Shown: positions 8,587 to 16,688 of the stretch, piece by piece
Position numbering within the stretch: the stretch's first letter is position 1
How the letters are laid out: the number at the start of each line of letters is the position of its first letter
Origin: Curtobacterium sp. MCBA15_009
GTDB taxonomy: Bacteria; Actinomycetota; Actinomycetes; Actinomycetales; Microbacteriaceae
Assembly (NCBI RefSeq): GCF_001864895.1
Contig: NZ_MJGO01000001.1
Location: 1-64,000, forward strand
Length of the DNA: 64,000 bases
Reading direction: 5' to 3'
The notes under the pieces: generated by a model
What the model was told of the DNA's origin: nothing
Databases searched by the model: none
What the model saw: the letters and a program-made list of their open reading frames with translations, nothing else
Program-made: the position numbers and the translations under genes

Positions 8587-10380
8587 ATGAGCACGGACAC
8601 CGCCACCACCACTGAGACCCTCGACGACGGGCCAGTGGTGACCTTCGCCGACCTCGGCCTGAGCGATGCTGTGCTCAAGGCCGTCAAGGACATCGGCTAC
8701 GAGACCCCCTCCGCCATCCAGGAGGCCACGATCCCCACGCTGCTCGACGGCCGCGACGTCGTCGGCCTGGCGCAGACCGGTACCGGCAAGACCGCGGCCT
8801 TCGCGCTGCCGATCCTGTCCCGCATGGAGTCCGGCAGCAAGAAGCCGCAGGCCCTCGTGCTGTCCCCGACCCGCGAGCTCGCACTGCAGGTGTGCGAGGC
8901 GTTCGAGCAGTTCGCGTCGCACATGAAGAACGTGCACGTCCTGCCGGTCTACGGCGGTCAGGCCTACGGCGTGCAGCTCTCCGCGCTGCGCCGCGGCGTC
9001 GACGTCGTCGTCGGCACCCCGGGTCGCATCATGGACCACCTGGCGAAGGGCACGCTCGACCTGTCCGAGCTGAAGTACCTGGTGCTCGACGAGGCCGACG
9101 AGATGCTCAAGATGGGCTTCGCCGAGGACGTCGAGACGATCCTGGCGGACACCCCGGACGACAAGCAGGTCGCCCTGTTCTCCGCGACGATGCCCGCGCA
9201 GATCCGCCGCATCTCGCAGCAGTACCTGACCGACCCGGCCGAGATCACCGTCAAGACGAAGACGAAGACCGCCGCGAACATCACGCAGCGCTACCTCATG
9301 GTCTCGTACCCGCAGAAGGTCGACGCGCTCACCCGCATCCTCGAGGTCGAGGACTTCGAGGGCATGATCATCTTCGTCCGCACGAAGAGCGAGACCGAGA
9401 CCCTCGCCGAGAAGCTCCGTGCCCGTGGGTACGCGGCCGCTGCGATCAGCGGTGACGTCGCCCAGGCCCAGCGCGAGCGCACGGTCAACCAGCTGAAGTC
9501 CGGCAAGCTCGACATCCTGGTCGCCACCGACGTCGCCGCCCGTGGCCTCGACGTCGACCGCATCACGCACGTCGTGAACTACGACATCCCCGTCGACATC
9601 GAGTCCTACGTGCACCGCATCGGCCGCACCGGTCGTGCCGGCCGCTCGGGTGACTCGATCAGCTTCGTCACCCCGCGCGAGCGTCGTCTGCTGTCGGCGA
9701 TCGAGCGCCACACGAAGCAGCCGCTCACGCAGATGCAGCTGCCGACGATCGACGACGTCAACGAGACGCGTCTGACGCGCTTCGACGACGCCATCACCGC
9801 CGCGCTCGAGCAGCAGGACCGCATCACCGCGTTCCGTGACGTCATCGCGCACTACGTCCGGAACCACGACGTGCCCGCGGACGACGTCGCCGCGGCCCTG
9901 GCGGTCGTGGCGCAGGGCGACGACCCGTTGCTCCTGAGCGCCTCCGACGACGCGCTCCGCAGCCAGATGGACCGCGACGCCCGCCGTGGCGAGCGCGACG
10001 ACCGCGGCGGACGCGACGACCGCGGCCCGCGCAGCGACCGTGGCGGCGACCGCGACCGCGGCCCCCGTCGGTCGCAGCCGATGACCGCCTACCGCATCGA
10101 GGTCGGTCGTCGGCACCGCGTCGAGCCGCGCCAGATCGTGGGCGCCCTCGCGAACGAGGGCGGGCTGCGCCGCGACGACTTCGGCGCGATCCGCATCCAG
10201 CCGGACTTCTCCATCGTCGAGCTGCCCGCCGACATGGACGGCGGTGTGCTCGACCGCCTGACCGACACCCGGATCAGCGGCAAGCTCATCGAGATCAAGC
10301 CCGACCGTCGCGGTGGCGGTCGCCGCTACGACCGCGACGGTGACCGCGACGACCGTCCGGCGCGCCGCCCGCGCTCCTGA
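8587..10380 (+). CDS. deaD: DEAD-box ATP-dependent RNA helicase (DeaD/CsdA type)
   Basis: The 597-aa protein carries the ordered helicase motifs: Q-motif (ETPSAIQEATIP), AQTGTGKT, PTRELA, TPGRIMDHL, DEAD (in VLDEADEMLK), SAT, and the HRIGRTGRAGR motif VI. A DbpA/RRM-like RNA-binding domain lies near residues 498-580 (TAYRIEVGRRHRVEPRQIVG). An RD/RG-rich linker precedes it, and an arginine-rich tail ends the protein. It should unwind RNA in ribosome assembly, decay or cold adaptation. The ATG at 8587 is the standard start; the frame is open upstream but lacks helicase character. A hairpin follows 15 bp after the stop. Confidence 0.95.
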   Translation: MSTDTATTTETLDDGPVVTFADLGLSDAVLKAVKDIGYETPSAIQEATIPTLLDGRDVVGLAQTGTGKTAAFALPILSRMESGSKKPQALVLSPTRELALQVCEAFEQFASHMKNVHVLPVYGGQAYGVQLSALRRGVDVVVGTPGRIMDHLAKGTLDLSELKYLVLDEADEMLKMGFAEDVETILADTPDDKQVALFSATMPAQIRRISQQYLTDPAEITVKTKTKTAANITQRYLMVSYPQKVDALTRILEVEDFEGMIIFVRTKSETETLAEKLRARGYAAAAISGDVAQAQRERTVNQLKSGKLDILVATDVAARGLDVDRITHVVNYDIPVDIESYVHRIGRTGRAGRSGDSISFVTPRERRLLSAIERHTKQPLTQMQLPTIDDVNETRLTRFDDAITAALEQQDRITAFRDVIAHYVRNHDVPADDVAAALAVVAQGDDPLLLSASDDALRSQMDRDARRGERDDRGGRDDRGPRSDRGGDRDRGPRRSQPMTAYRIEVGRRHRVEPRQIVGALANEGGLRRDDFGAIRIQPDFSIVELPADMDGGVLDRLTDTRISGKLIEIKPDRRGGGRRYDRDGDRDDRPARRPRS

Positions 10381-10743
10381 CGCGACCCCCTGACAGACGG
10401 GAGGCCCGATGCCAGCTGGCACCGGGCCTCCCGTCCGTCTGCGCCCCCGCGCGCGTGGTGGGCGGATCCGCGCGTGGTGAGCGGAACCGCGCGTGGTGCG
10501 CGGAACTGCGCGTGGTACGCGGAACTGCGCGTGGTGAGCGGATCCGCGCGTGGTGCGGCGGAAGGTCTGACCTCCGACGCGCGGAACTGCTTCCCATCGC
10601 AGGGGTGATGGGACCTCCCGGATGCCGCGCGCGCTTGCGGGGAACCGCAGATCGGCCGCGCAGGCGTTCCCATCGCACCGGCGCGGTGCTGTGATGCCCG
10701 CAGCCGTGACGCAGGGAGCCGCGGAGGAGTCAGGGGAATCGTC
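10381..10743. repeat. Non-coding spacer: hairpin plus 19-bp tandem array
   Basis: This 363-bp spacer has no supported gene. It opens with a GGGAGGC-family hairpin (arms GACGGGAGGCCCG 10396-10408 and 10423-10435, with an inner TGCCAG/CTGGCA stem), likely the helicase terminator. Six copies of a 19-bp unit follow at 10450-10563, consensus CGCGCGTGGTGNGCGGAAC; the last copy is degenerate. A second pair of related words, TTCCCATCGCA, occurs near 10592 and 10665. A period of 19 is not a multiple of 3, so the array is not coding. The rest may hold the promoter of the secreted-protein gene at 10744. Confidence 0.75.
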
Positions 10744-12102
10744 ATGTACCGAGCACTGCTCATGGCCGCGACAGCGGCGGCGCTCGTCATCGGAGGTGCG
10801 GCGCCCGCGACGGCATCCCCGCCGTCCTCGGTGCCGGGCGCGCCGACGTCCGTGCAGGTGACCGGGACCGCCGACCACGCGGTCGTGTCCTGGCACCGTC
10901 CGCGGTCCGGCGCACGCGTCACCGGCTGGAAGGTCGTGCTGACACCGGTGCACCGCGCGCACAGCGCCCACCGAGCCCACCGCGGCGGCACGCAGACCGA
11001 CCGGCTGCCGGCCCGGGCACGCTCCGCCCGGTTCGACGGTCTCCGTGCGGAGCGGACCTACCGGCTGTCGGTCCGCGCACTCGGGCACCGCGGCGCCGGT
11101 CGTGTCGTGTCCGTGCGCTGGACGGCGCCGGAGGCGCAGCCCGTGGCGCAGTCGTTGTACGCACTCGACGCCTCGGGTGCCGTGGTGCGGTTCCCGACGT
11201 CCGGTGCGGGCGCGGCGACCACCGTCGCCGCCGACGGTGCGGGCTACGCCGCCGACCCGAACGGCGACGTCTACACCCCGTCGGCCGACCTGACCACGAT
11301 CGTCGAGCACCCGGCGGGCGGGGGAGCGGCGCGGACCCGCGCGAGCGGCCTGCACCTCACCGCCGACCTGCGGTCGGACGGGGCCGGCAACCTGTACTGG
11401 GCCGACGCGGTGTCCGGCGCGATCGAGCAGCTCCCGGTGGGCGCCACCACGGCCCGGACCGTCCTGGACCTCGGCGGGCCGGCGGTGGGTCCCGACCAGC
11501 GGTTCTGGACGGTGACGCCGGGCGGCCGGGTCGTCGTGCTCGGCGGGTCCACGACGTCCCCGTACGTCAAGGGCACGGGTGTCGCCGCGCGGTCGACCAC
11601 ACTGCCGGGCAGCAACGGTGTCGGCTACCCCGCCGCGGTGCTCGCCGACGACCACGGCGACGTCTTCGTCGACATCCGCTCGCCGGGTGCCGCGGGGTCG
11701 TGGGCCTGGTACGAACTGCGGCCGGGGGAGTCGGCCCTGACCAAGGTCGAGCCGCGGCTCGCGTTCGAGTACGCCGCCGCGAACGCCGACGGGTTCTCGC
11801 TGCTGCAGTCGGCCGGGTGGTGTGCCGCGCCCGCCGAGTACCCGATCAGCCACACCGGCTGCAACGTCGACCGCTCGGTGCCGGAGAAGCTCGTCGTCGG
11901 ACCCGGTGGGACGTCCACGACGCCCGTGTCGGGGCTGACCGCGGGGTCGCGCGGGCCGAACACCGGGGCGGCCGACGCGCACGGCGACGTGTTCGTCGAC
12001 GTCGACAGCGGCCCGACGCCGGGCCTCTGGCGGGTGCCGGCCGAGGGCGGGGCGGCGCAGCAGCTGTCCGCGGCGCAGTACTCGCGGCTCTCGGTGAGCT
12101 GA
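10744..12102 (+). CDS. Secreted protein: FN3 domain plus beta-propeller-like repeats
   Basis: The 452-aa product starts with a cleavable signal peptide (LLMAATAAALVIGGAAPATA, cleavage near residue 25). A fibronectin type III domain follows (about residues 30-135: PGAPTSVQVTG, AVVSWHRP, GLRAERTYRLSVRAL). The C-terminal 300 residues contain repeated blades with motifs such as DPNGDVYTP, DGAGNLYWAD, DDHGDVFVDI and DAHGDVFVDV, as in NHL/SMP-30-type propellers. A surface or extracellular binding role is likely; no catalytic residues are apparent. One short segment holds two cysteines (WCAAPAEY and GCNVDRS) that could form a disulfide. It is monocistronic and ends at a hairpin. Confidence 0.8.
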   Translation: MYRALLMAATAAALVIGGAAPATASPPSSVPGAPTSVQVTGTADHAVVSWHRPRSGARVTGWKVVLTPVHRAHSAHRAHRGGTQTDRLPARARSARFDGLRAERTYRLSVRALGHRGAGRVVSVRWTAPEAQPVAQSLYALDASGAVVRFPTSGAGAATTVAADGAGYAADPNGDVYTPSADLTTIVEHPAGGGAARTRASGLHLTADLRSDGAGNLYWADAVSGAIEQLPVGATTARTVLDLGGPAVGPDQRFWTVTPGGRVVVLGGSTTSPYVKGTGVAARSTTLPGSNGVGYPAAVLADDHGDVFVDIRSPGAAGSWAWYELRPGESALTKVEPRLAFEYAAANADGFSLLQSAGWCAAPAEYPISHTGCNVDRSVPEKLVVGPGGTSTTPVSGLTAGSRGPNTGAADAHGDVFVDVDSGPTPGLWRVPAEGGAAQQLSAAQYSRLSVS

Positions 12103-12118
12103 AGCCGCGACCAGGACC

Positions 12119-12156
12119 GGACGGGGTGGGGCGCAACGGCGCGTCCCACCCCGTCC
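12119..12156 (+). terminator. Stem-loop after the FN3/propeller gene
   Basis: A 16-bp stem with one mismatch (12119-12134 against 12141-12156; GACGGGGTGGG core) closes an AACGGC loop 16 bp after the stop codon. It lies between convergent genes and probably serves both. Confidence 0.65.
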
Positions 12157-12216
12157 CGCTGCCCGGCGTCGGTGCGCCGCCCGCGGCGCCGGCGCCACGG
12201 CGTCCCGGGGCCGCCG

Positions 12217-13146
12217 TCAGGCGTCGACCCCGTCGGCCGTCCGGCGGCACACCTCGTCCCACGGGGTGGGCTCGATGCCGAAGTGGCGCCGGGTCTCGTC
12301 GTCGTCGACGACGTAGGGCGCGGTCCACTGGTACCCCATCTCGGCGACCTCGCGCATCATCGGGGACACCAGCCCGACGGCGCGCACGGCCGGGACCGGC
12401 AGGCGGCGCACCGGCACGGGCGGACGTCCCGCGGCCGCGAGCACCTCGGTGAGCGCCTGCCGCTGCGACCGTGGCGGGTTGCTCGGCACGATCCAGGTGC
12501 GGCCGTGCGCGGTCTCGTCGGCCGCCGCCGCGACGATCGTCCTGGCGACGTCGAGCACGTCGGTGAAGCTGTGCGGCAGGTCGGTCCGGCCGATCATCGT
12601 CACGGCCTTCCCCCGCAGGGCGGCGGGCAGGACCCGGGTGACGTGTCCGTTCTCGCCGGTGCCGGGGCCGACGTAGTCCGAGCCGCGCACCTCGACGGCT
12701 CGGAGTCGGCCGGCGCGGTGGGCGGCGAGCGCGTCCGCCCAGAGCCGAGCGCGCAGGACGCCCTTGTGGTCGGTCGCGGCATCCGGCAGCCCGGCGTGCA
12801 TCGGTCCGTCGACGGGGCCGTACGGGTACAGGTTCCCGGTGATCGCGTACACGGCGCCGGTGCGTTCGGCGGCCGTCAGCAGCGCGGCCGCGAGCGGCGG
12901 CCACGTCCGCTCCCACTGCGTGTAGTCGCCCGGGTTGGCGCAGTTGTACAGCGCGGTGGCGTCCGTGGCGGCACGGGTGAGGGCGTCGGCGTCGGAGGCG
13001 TCGAGCGCGACGTGCCGGACGCCCGGCAGCCCGGTGTCGCGGCCCGAGCGGGTGCCGATCGTGACCTGCTCGCCGCGGTCGGCGAGCAGGGCGGCGACGT
13101 GGCGGCCCACGGGCCCGGCGCCGATGACGAGGTGGTGCTGCGACAT
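12217..13146 (-). CDS. NAD-dependent epimerase/dehydratase-like oxidoreductase
   Basis: The 309-aa protein has an atypical Rossmann start (HLVIGAGPVGRHVAALLADRG, quoted in part), an acidic residue position after the second strand, and YNCANPGDYTQW and TGNLYPYGP in place of the classical YxxxK. This fits the extended-SDR/NmrA-like group of actinobacteria. Substrate unknown; a nucleotide-sugar role cannot be claimed. The ATG at 13146 follows AAGGAG at 7 nt spacing. It is divergent from the TetR gene at 13273, with two copies of a GAGAGCGGTGCTCT palindrome between them, so it is the probable regulated target. Confidence 0.85.
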   Translation of the reverse strand: MSQHHLVIGAGPVGRHVAALLADRGEQVTIGTRSGRDTGLPGVRHVALDASDADALTRAATDATALYNCANPGDYTQWERTWPPLAAALLTAAERTGAVYAITGNLYPYGPVDGPMHAGLPDAATDHKGVLRARLWADALAAHRAGRLRAVEVRGSDYVGPGTGENGHVTRVLPAALRGKAVTMIGRTDLPHSFTDVLDVARTIVAAAADETAHGRTWIVPSNPPRSQRQALTEVLAAAGRPPVPVRRLPVPAVRAVGLVSPMMREVAEMGYQWTAPYVVDDDETRRHFGIEPTPWDEVCRRTADGVDA

Positions 13147-13172
13147 GGGGTCTCCTTCGGATCCAGCTCTGC

Positions 13173-13235
13173 GAGAGCGGTGCTCTCGGAAAGAGCATGC
13201 ACGAGCGGCGGGCGAATTGCAAGAGCACCGCTCTC
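13173..13235. promoter_or_regulatory. Two copies of a TetR-type palindromic operator
   Basis: GAGAGCGGTGCTCTC (13173-13187) is a 6-bp inverted repeat with a 3-bp centre. Its reverse complement AGAGCACCGCTCTC recurs at 13222-13235, 48 bp away centre to centre. Extra half sites (AAGAGC near 13191, GCTCTC near 13249) flank them. The position between divergent epimerase-like and TetR genes makes these the likely TetR binding sites controlling both promoters. Confidence 0.7.
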
Positions 13236-13272
13236 GTTTGTGTGCACTGCTCTCGCGTGGCATCCTCGGAGC

Positions 13273-14016
13273 ATGCCCCCGACCGCACGAGCCCTCGCCC
13301 GCGAGACGGTGACGGCGTCGATCCTCGCCGCCGCCCGAGCGCGCCTGACGGACGAGGGTCCGGCCCAGCTCAGCCTGCGCGCCGTGGCCCGTGACGTCGG
13401 GATGGTCTCGTCCGCCGTCTACCGGTACTTCCCGAGCCGCGACGACCTGCTCACCGCGCTCCTCGTCGCCGACTACGACGAACTCGGCGCAGCGGTCGAG
13501 GACGCCGACCGCGCCGCCGGACCCGACCCGGGGACCCGGTGGGTCGCCACCTGCCGAGCGATCCGGCAGTGGTCGGTGACGCACCCGGGTGACTTCGCCC
13601 TGCTGTACGGCTCGCCCGTGCCCGGCTACGTGGCGCCGCGCGAGACGATCGAGCCCGCCTCGCGCACCACCTTCGTGCTGGTGCGCGTCGTCGCCGACGC
13701 GGTCGCGTCCGGCGCGGCGGCACCGGAGACGAGAGACGGGACGGACGGGAGGCCCGGGTCGCCCACCGCCCCGACGGCAGCCCCCGGGGTGGCCGGCCCC
13801 GCCGTCGCGGACGCCGTCGCGTCCCTGCGGGCCGCCGACCTCGCGCTGCCGGACGAGGTCCTGGTGCGCACGCTGATGGCCTGGTCGACGGTGTTCGGAT
13901 CGATCTCGTTCGAGCTCTTCGGCCACTTCGTGGGGTCGGTCTCCGACGGCGCCGCATACTTCGACCAGGTGGTCGCCCGGCTCGCCGACGACCTCGGGTT
14001 CGCGGCGCGGTTCTGA
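13273..14016 (+). CDS. TetR-family regulator
   Basis: The 247-aa protein has a TetR DNA-binding domain at residues 10-58 (TASILAAARARLTDEG, AVARDVGMVSSAVYRYFPSRDD quoted in parts). A C-terminal TetR_C_13-like domain follows (WSVTHPGDFALLYGSPVPGY, LLMAWSTVFGSISFELFG region). A low-complexity insert at residues 155-177 (APETRDGTDGRPGSPTAP) coincides with a GACGGGAGGCCCGGGTCG word of the local hairpin family, suggesting in-frame insertion of half an element. The ATG at 13273 gives the normal helix-turn-helix spacing. It probably represses itself and the divergent oxidoreductase. Confidence 0.88.
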   Translation: MPPTARALARETVTASILAAARARLTDEGPAQLSLRAVARDVGMVSSAVYRYFPSRDDLLTALLVADYDELGAAVEDADRAAGPDPGTRWVATCRAIRQWSVTHPGDFALLYGSPVPGYVAPRETIEPASRTTFVLVRVVADAVASGAAAPETRDGTDGRPGSPTAPTAAPGVAGPAVADAVASLRAADLALPDEVLVRTLMAWSTVFGSISFELFGHFVGSVSDGAAYFDQVVARLADDLGFAARF

Positions 14017-14027
14017 CCGGACACCGC

Positions 14028-14057
14028 AGTCCCGGCCCCCGATCGGGGCGGGGGACT
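14028..14057 (+). terminator. GC-rich hairpin after the TetR gene
   Basis: AGTCCC (14028-14033) and GGGACT (14052-14057) bracket the inner palindrome CCCCGATCGGGG, forming an imperfect stem 11 bp after the TetR stop. On its far side CTGACA (14056-14061) and TAGACA (14080-14085), 18 bp apart, are a weak candidate promoter for the polysaccharide operon. Confidence 0.5.
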
Positions 14058-14256
14058 GACAGGACGCCGTCGGCTGCGGTAGACAGGTCCCTACGCCGAG
14101 GTCGGCCCGACGACCGGAGCGGACGACCGACGCACCGATCACCACGGTGCCCGGCCGTGACCACGCCCGGGCGCGCTGCGTCCCGGGGGATGCGCGGATC
14201 AGGAGGCAGGGCTTGCGACGGAGCACGTGCGTCGGCACCACCCAGGGAGCGGACCG

Positions 14257-16281
14257 GTGACGGCGCTCGACGTCAGCCGACAGGACCGCCGCCGGCTCAC
14301 CACCGGCACCGCCCGCCGTCGGCTCCTGTCCGTGCGGGTGGTCGCGCTCCTCGCCTCGGTCGCCGGGCTGAACTACGTCGTGTGGCGGTGGGCCGCCTCG
14401 GTCAACTGGCACTCGTGGTGGATCGCGGTCCCGCTCATCCTCGCCGAGACCTACAGCGTCATCGACTCGCTGCTCTTCGCCTTCGGCGCCTGGCGGCTCC
14501 GCGAGCGCGGCGAACCGCCGACGAAGCCCTCCACCGACGTCACCGTCGACGTGTTCATCACGACGTACAACGAGCCCGTCGACCTGGTGGTCCGCACCGC
14601 ACGGGCGGCGAAGGCGATCACGCACCCGCACGCGACGTGGATCCTCGACGACGGCGACCGCCCGGAGATGCGCGCAGCCGCCGAGGCGCTCGGCATCGGC
14701 GTCATCACCCGCGGGGCCGACTGGGTCGACCGCCCGCGGCACGCCAAGGCCGGCAACCTCAACAACGCCCTGCTCGCCACCCAGGGCGAGTTCCTGCTCA
14801 TCCTCGACGCCGACCAGGTCCCCGACCCGGCGATCCTCGACCGCACCCTCGGCTACTTCAAGGACCCGCGGATGGCCCTGGTGCAGACCCCGCAGTGGTT
14901 CGAGAACGTCCCCGACGCCGACCTGCTCGGCAGCCAGGCCCCGCTCTTCTACGGCCCCATCCAGCAGTCGAAGGACGGCTGGAACGCCGCGTTCTTCTGC
15001 GGCTCCAACGCCATCCTGCGGCGCGAGGCCCTCATGCAGCTCGGCATCACCCGCTACGTGGCCGAGGTCGAGGCGTCGGTGCAGCGCACCCTGACCACCT
15101 CGCGCAAGCTGCTCGCCCGGGCCCGCGAGACCGAGACCGACCCCCGCGTGCTCGACGCGCTCGCCGAGGCCGAGCGGGTCGTCGACCGGGCACGCGACCA
15201 GGTGCGCTCGGGCGAACCGCTCGGTGACGTCACCTACGCCTTCCAGCGCGGCATCGACGCCATCGCCTTCCGGTTCGCCGCCGCCGACCTCGAGGCGGTC
15301 CGGAACGACCTGCAGGAGCTCGCGGCCATGTCCACCGACGCGAACACCTTCGCCGGCCTCGACGACGCCGCCCTCGACGTGCTCGGCCGGCGCGACGCGT
15401 CCCCGGTCGCCGCGATCGAGTCCATCGCGGTGCTCGCCCGCGCGCTCGACGTCAACCGCGACGACGAGGCGCAGCCCGTCATGCCGCTCGCCACGATCTC
15501 GGTGACCGAGGACATGGCGACCGCGATGCGCCTGCACGGCCTCGGGTGGAAGTCCGCGTACCACGACGAGATCCTGGCGAAGGGCCTGGCCCCCGAGGAC
15601 CTGCCGACCATGCTCGTGCAGCGGCTCCGCTGGGCGCAGGGCACCATGCAGGTCTTCTTCCGCGAGAACCCCCTCGTGCAGAAGGGCCTGTCCTGGGGGC
15701 AGCGCCTCATGTACTTCTCGACGATGTGGAGCTACCTGTCCGGCTTCGCCGCCGTCGTCTACATCGCCGCGCCCGTGCTCTGCCTGTCCTTCGGGGTGGT
15801 GCCGGTGCAGGCCTACAGCGTCGACTTCTTCGCGCGCCTCATCCCGTTCCTCGTGCTCAACCAGCTGCTCTTCTGGGTGGTGGCCGCCGGCCGGCCGACG
15901 TGGCGCGGGCAGCAGTACTCGCTCGCGCTCTTCCCGGTCTGGATCGAGTCGGTGACGAGCGCGTTCGAGAACGTCTTCCGCGGCAAGCCGCTCGGCTTCC
16001 GCGTCACGCCCAAGGTGCGCGACGAGTCCGAGCAGAAGCCGCGGTGGGACCTCGTCAAGCCGCAGCTCATCGCGATGGGCGCCCTGGTCGGCGCCCTGGT
16101 GCTCATCGGCGTCCGCTACCTCACCGGTCAGGCGTCCGGCATCGCCCCGCTCGTCAACACGGCGTGGGTCGTCTTCGACCTCTTCATCTTCAGCATCGTC
16201 ATCCGCGCCGTCCTGTACCGGGGCCCGGGCGAGGGTGTCCAGTCCGAACACGAGTCGAGCACCGTCGGAGGTCCCCTGTGA
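14257..16281 (+). CDS. Processive GT2 glycosyltransferase (cellulose-synthase-like) with an inserted domain
   Basis: The 674-aa membrane protein has two N-terminal helices (about residues 22-45 and 52-75). The GT2 catalytic motifs follow: DVFITTYNEP, ILDDGDRPE, DAD at 184-186 (ILDADQVPD), FFCGSNAILRR at 246-256, TED at 417-419 and QRLRW at 455-459. Four or five C-terminal helices come after that. It should polymerise a beta-linked glycan and move it across the membrane. Unlike BcsA it has no PilZ domain, so c-di-GMP control is not expected through this chain. About 145 residues (265-412), mostly helical and charged, separate the GSNAILRR and TED motifs, which are almost adjacent in BcsA. The GTG at 14257 follows AGGGAG. 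The stop overlaps the next start (GTGA). Confidence 0.9.
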   Translation: MTALDVSRQDRRRLTTGTARRRLLSVRVVALLASVAGLNYVVWRWAASVNWHSWWIAVPLILAETYSVIDSLLFAFGAWRLRERGEPPTKPSTDVTVDVFITTYNEPVDLVVRTARAAKAITHPHATWILDDGDRPEMRAAAEALGIGVITRGADWVDRPRHAKAGNLNNALLATQGEFLLILDADQVPDPAILDRTLGYFKDPRMALVQTPQWFENVPDADLLGSQAPLFYGPIQQSKDGWNAAFFCGSNAILRREALMQLGITRYVAEVEASVQRTLTTSRKLLARARETETDPRVLDALAEAERVVDRARDQVRSGEPLGDVTYAFQRGIDAIAFRFAAADLEAVRNDLQELAAMSTDANTFAGLDDAALDVLGRRDASPVAAIESIAVLARALDVNRDDEAQPVMPLATISVTEDMATAMRLHGLGWKSAYHDEILAKGLAPEDLPTMLVQRLRWAQGTMQVFFRENPLVQKGLSWGQRLMYFSTMWSYLSGFAAVVYIAAPVLCLSFGVVPVQAYSVDFFARLIPFLVLNQLLFWVVAAGRPTWRGQQYSLALFPVWIESVTSAFENVFRGKPLGFRVTPKVRDESEQKPRWDLVKPQLIAMGALVGALVLIGVRYLTGQASGIAPLVNTAWVVFDLFIFSIVIRAVLYRGPGEGVQSEHESSTVGGPL

Positions 16282-16688
16282 GCACCGAGACCACCTTCGA
16301 GGTCCCCGCCACCCCCGACTCGCTCGACGAGGTCCAGGACCGCTTCGGCGCCTGGTGGGACGGGCTCGGCGTCGACGACCTGCGGCTCCGCTTCGCGCTC
16401 GAGACGGCGCTCGCCGAGGTCGCCGCGAACATCGTCGAGCACACCAAGCGCGCGGACCGCGAGGCCGGCCGGCGGTACACCGTGCACCTCGGCGCGACCG
16501 ACCGCACCGTCACCGCCGTGCTCACCGACAACGGGCTGCCGGTGGACATCGACCTCAGCGCGGTGACGATGGCCGACGTCGACGAGGAGAGCGGGCGTGG
16601 GCTGGCACTGGCCATCGCAGCGCTCGACCGCCTCGAGCACCGGCACGAGCACGGGCACAACGTCTGGACCCTGGCGTGCGACCGGTGA
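16278..16688 (+). CDS. RsbW-like GHKL ATPase (anti-sigma-factor type)
   Basis: This 136-aa protein is a stand-alone histidine-kinase-type ATPase domain of the RsbW/SpoIIAB group. The N-box reads EVAANIVEH (about residues 48-56), the G1 box DNGLPVDID, and the G2 region ESGRGLALAI. All ATP-binding motifs look intact. RsbW proteins phosphorylate anti-anti-sigma factors and bind sigma factors. No STAS-domain partner or sigma factor is encoded nearby, so its target is unknown. Its GTG overlaps the stop of the glycosyltransferase gene, and its stop overlaps the start of the GH26-like/OpgC gene. Translational coupling suggests that it acts on polysaccharide synthesis. Confidence 0.88.
   Translation: MSTETTFEVPATPDSLDEVQDRFGAWWDGLGVDDLRLRFALETALAEVAANIVEHTKRADREAGRRYTVHLGATDRTVTAVLTDNGLPVDIDLSAVTMADVDEESGRGLALAIAALDRLEHRHEHGHNVWTLACDR

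Noticed and set aside
10450-10563. Tandem array as a CRISPR
   Set aside because: Units are 19 bp and directly adjacent with no unique spacers, and no cas genes occur in the window.
8551-12198. 1215-codon open frame antisense to the helicase and propeller genes
   Set aside because: Open only because high GC suppresses stop codons. It crosses the non-coding 19-bp tandem array and has no domain structure; both sense genes are convincing.
13738-13770. Frameshift or chimera in the TetR gene at the odd low-complexity stretch
   Set aside because: The frame is continuous and both TetR domains are recognisable on either side, so an in-frame insertion fits better than a disruption.
12217-16251. 1344-codon minus-strand frame covering the epimerase, TetR and GT2 genes
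   Set aside because: Only its last 309 codons (12217-13146) have protein-family character; the rest is antisense to two clear genes.
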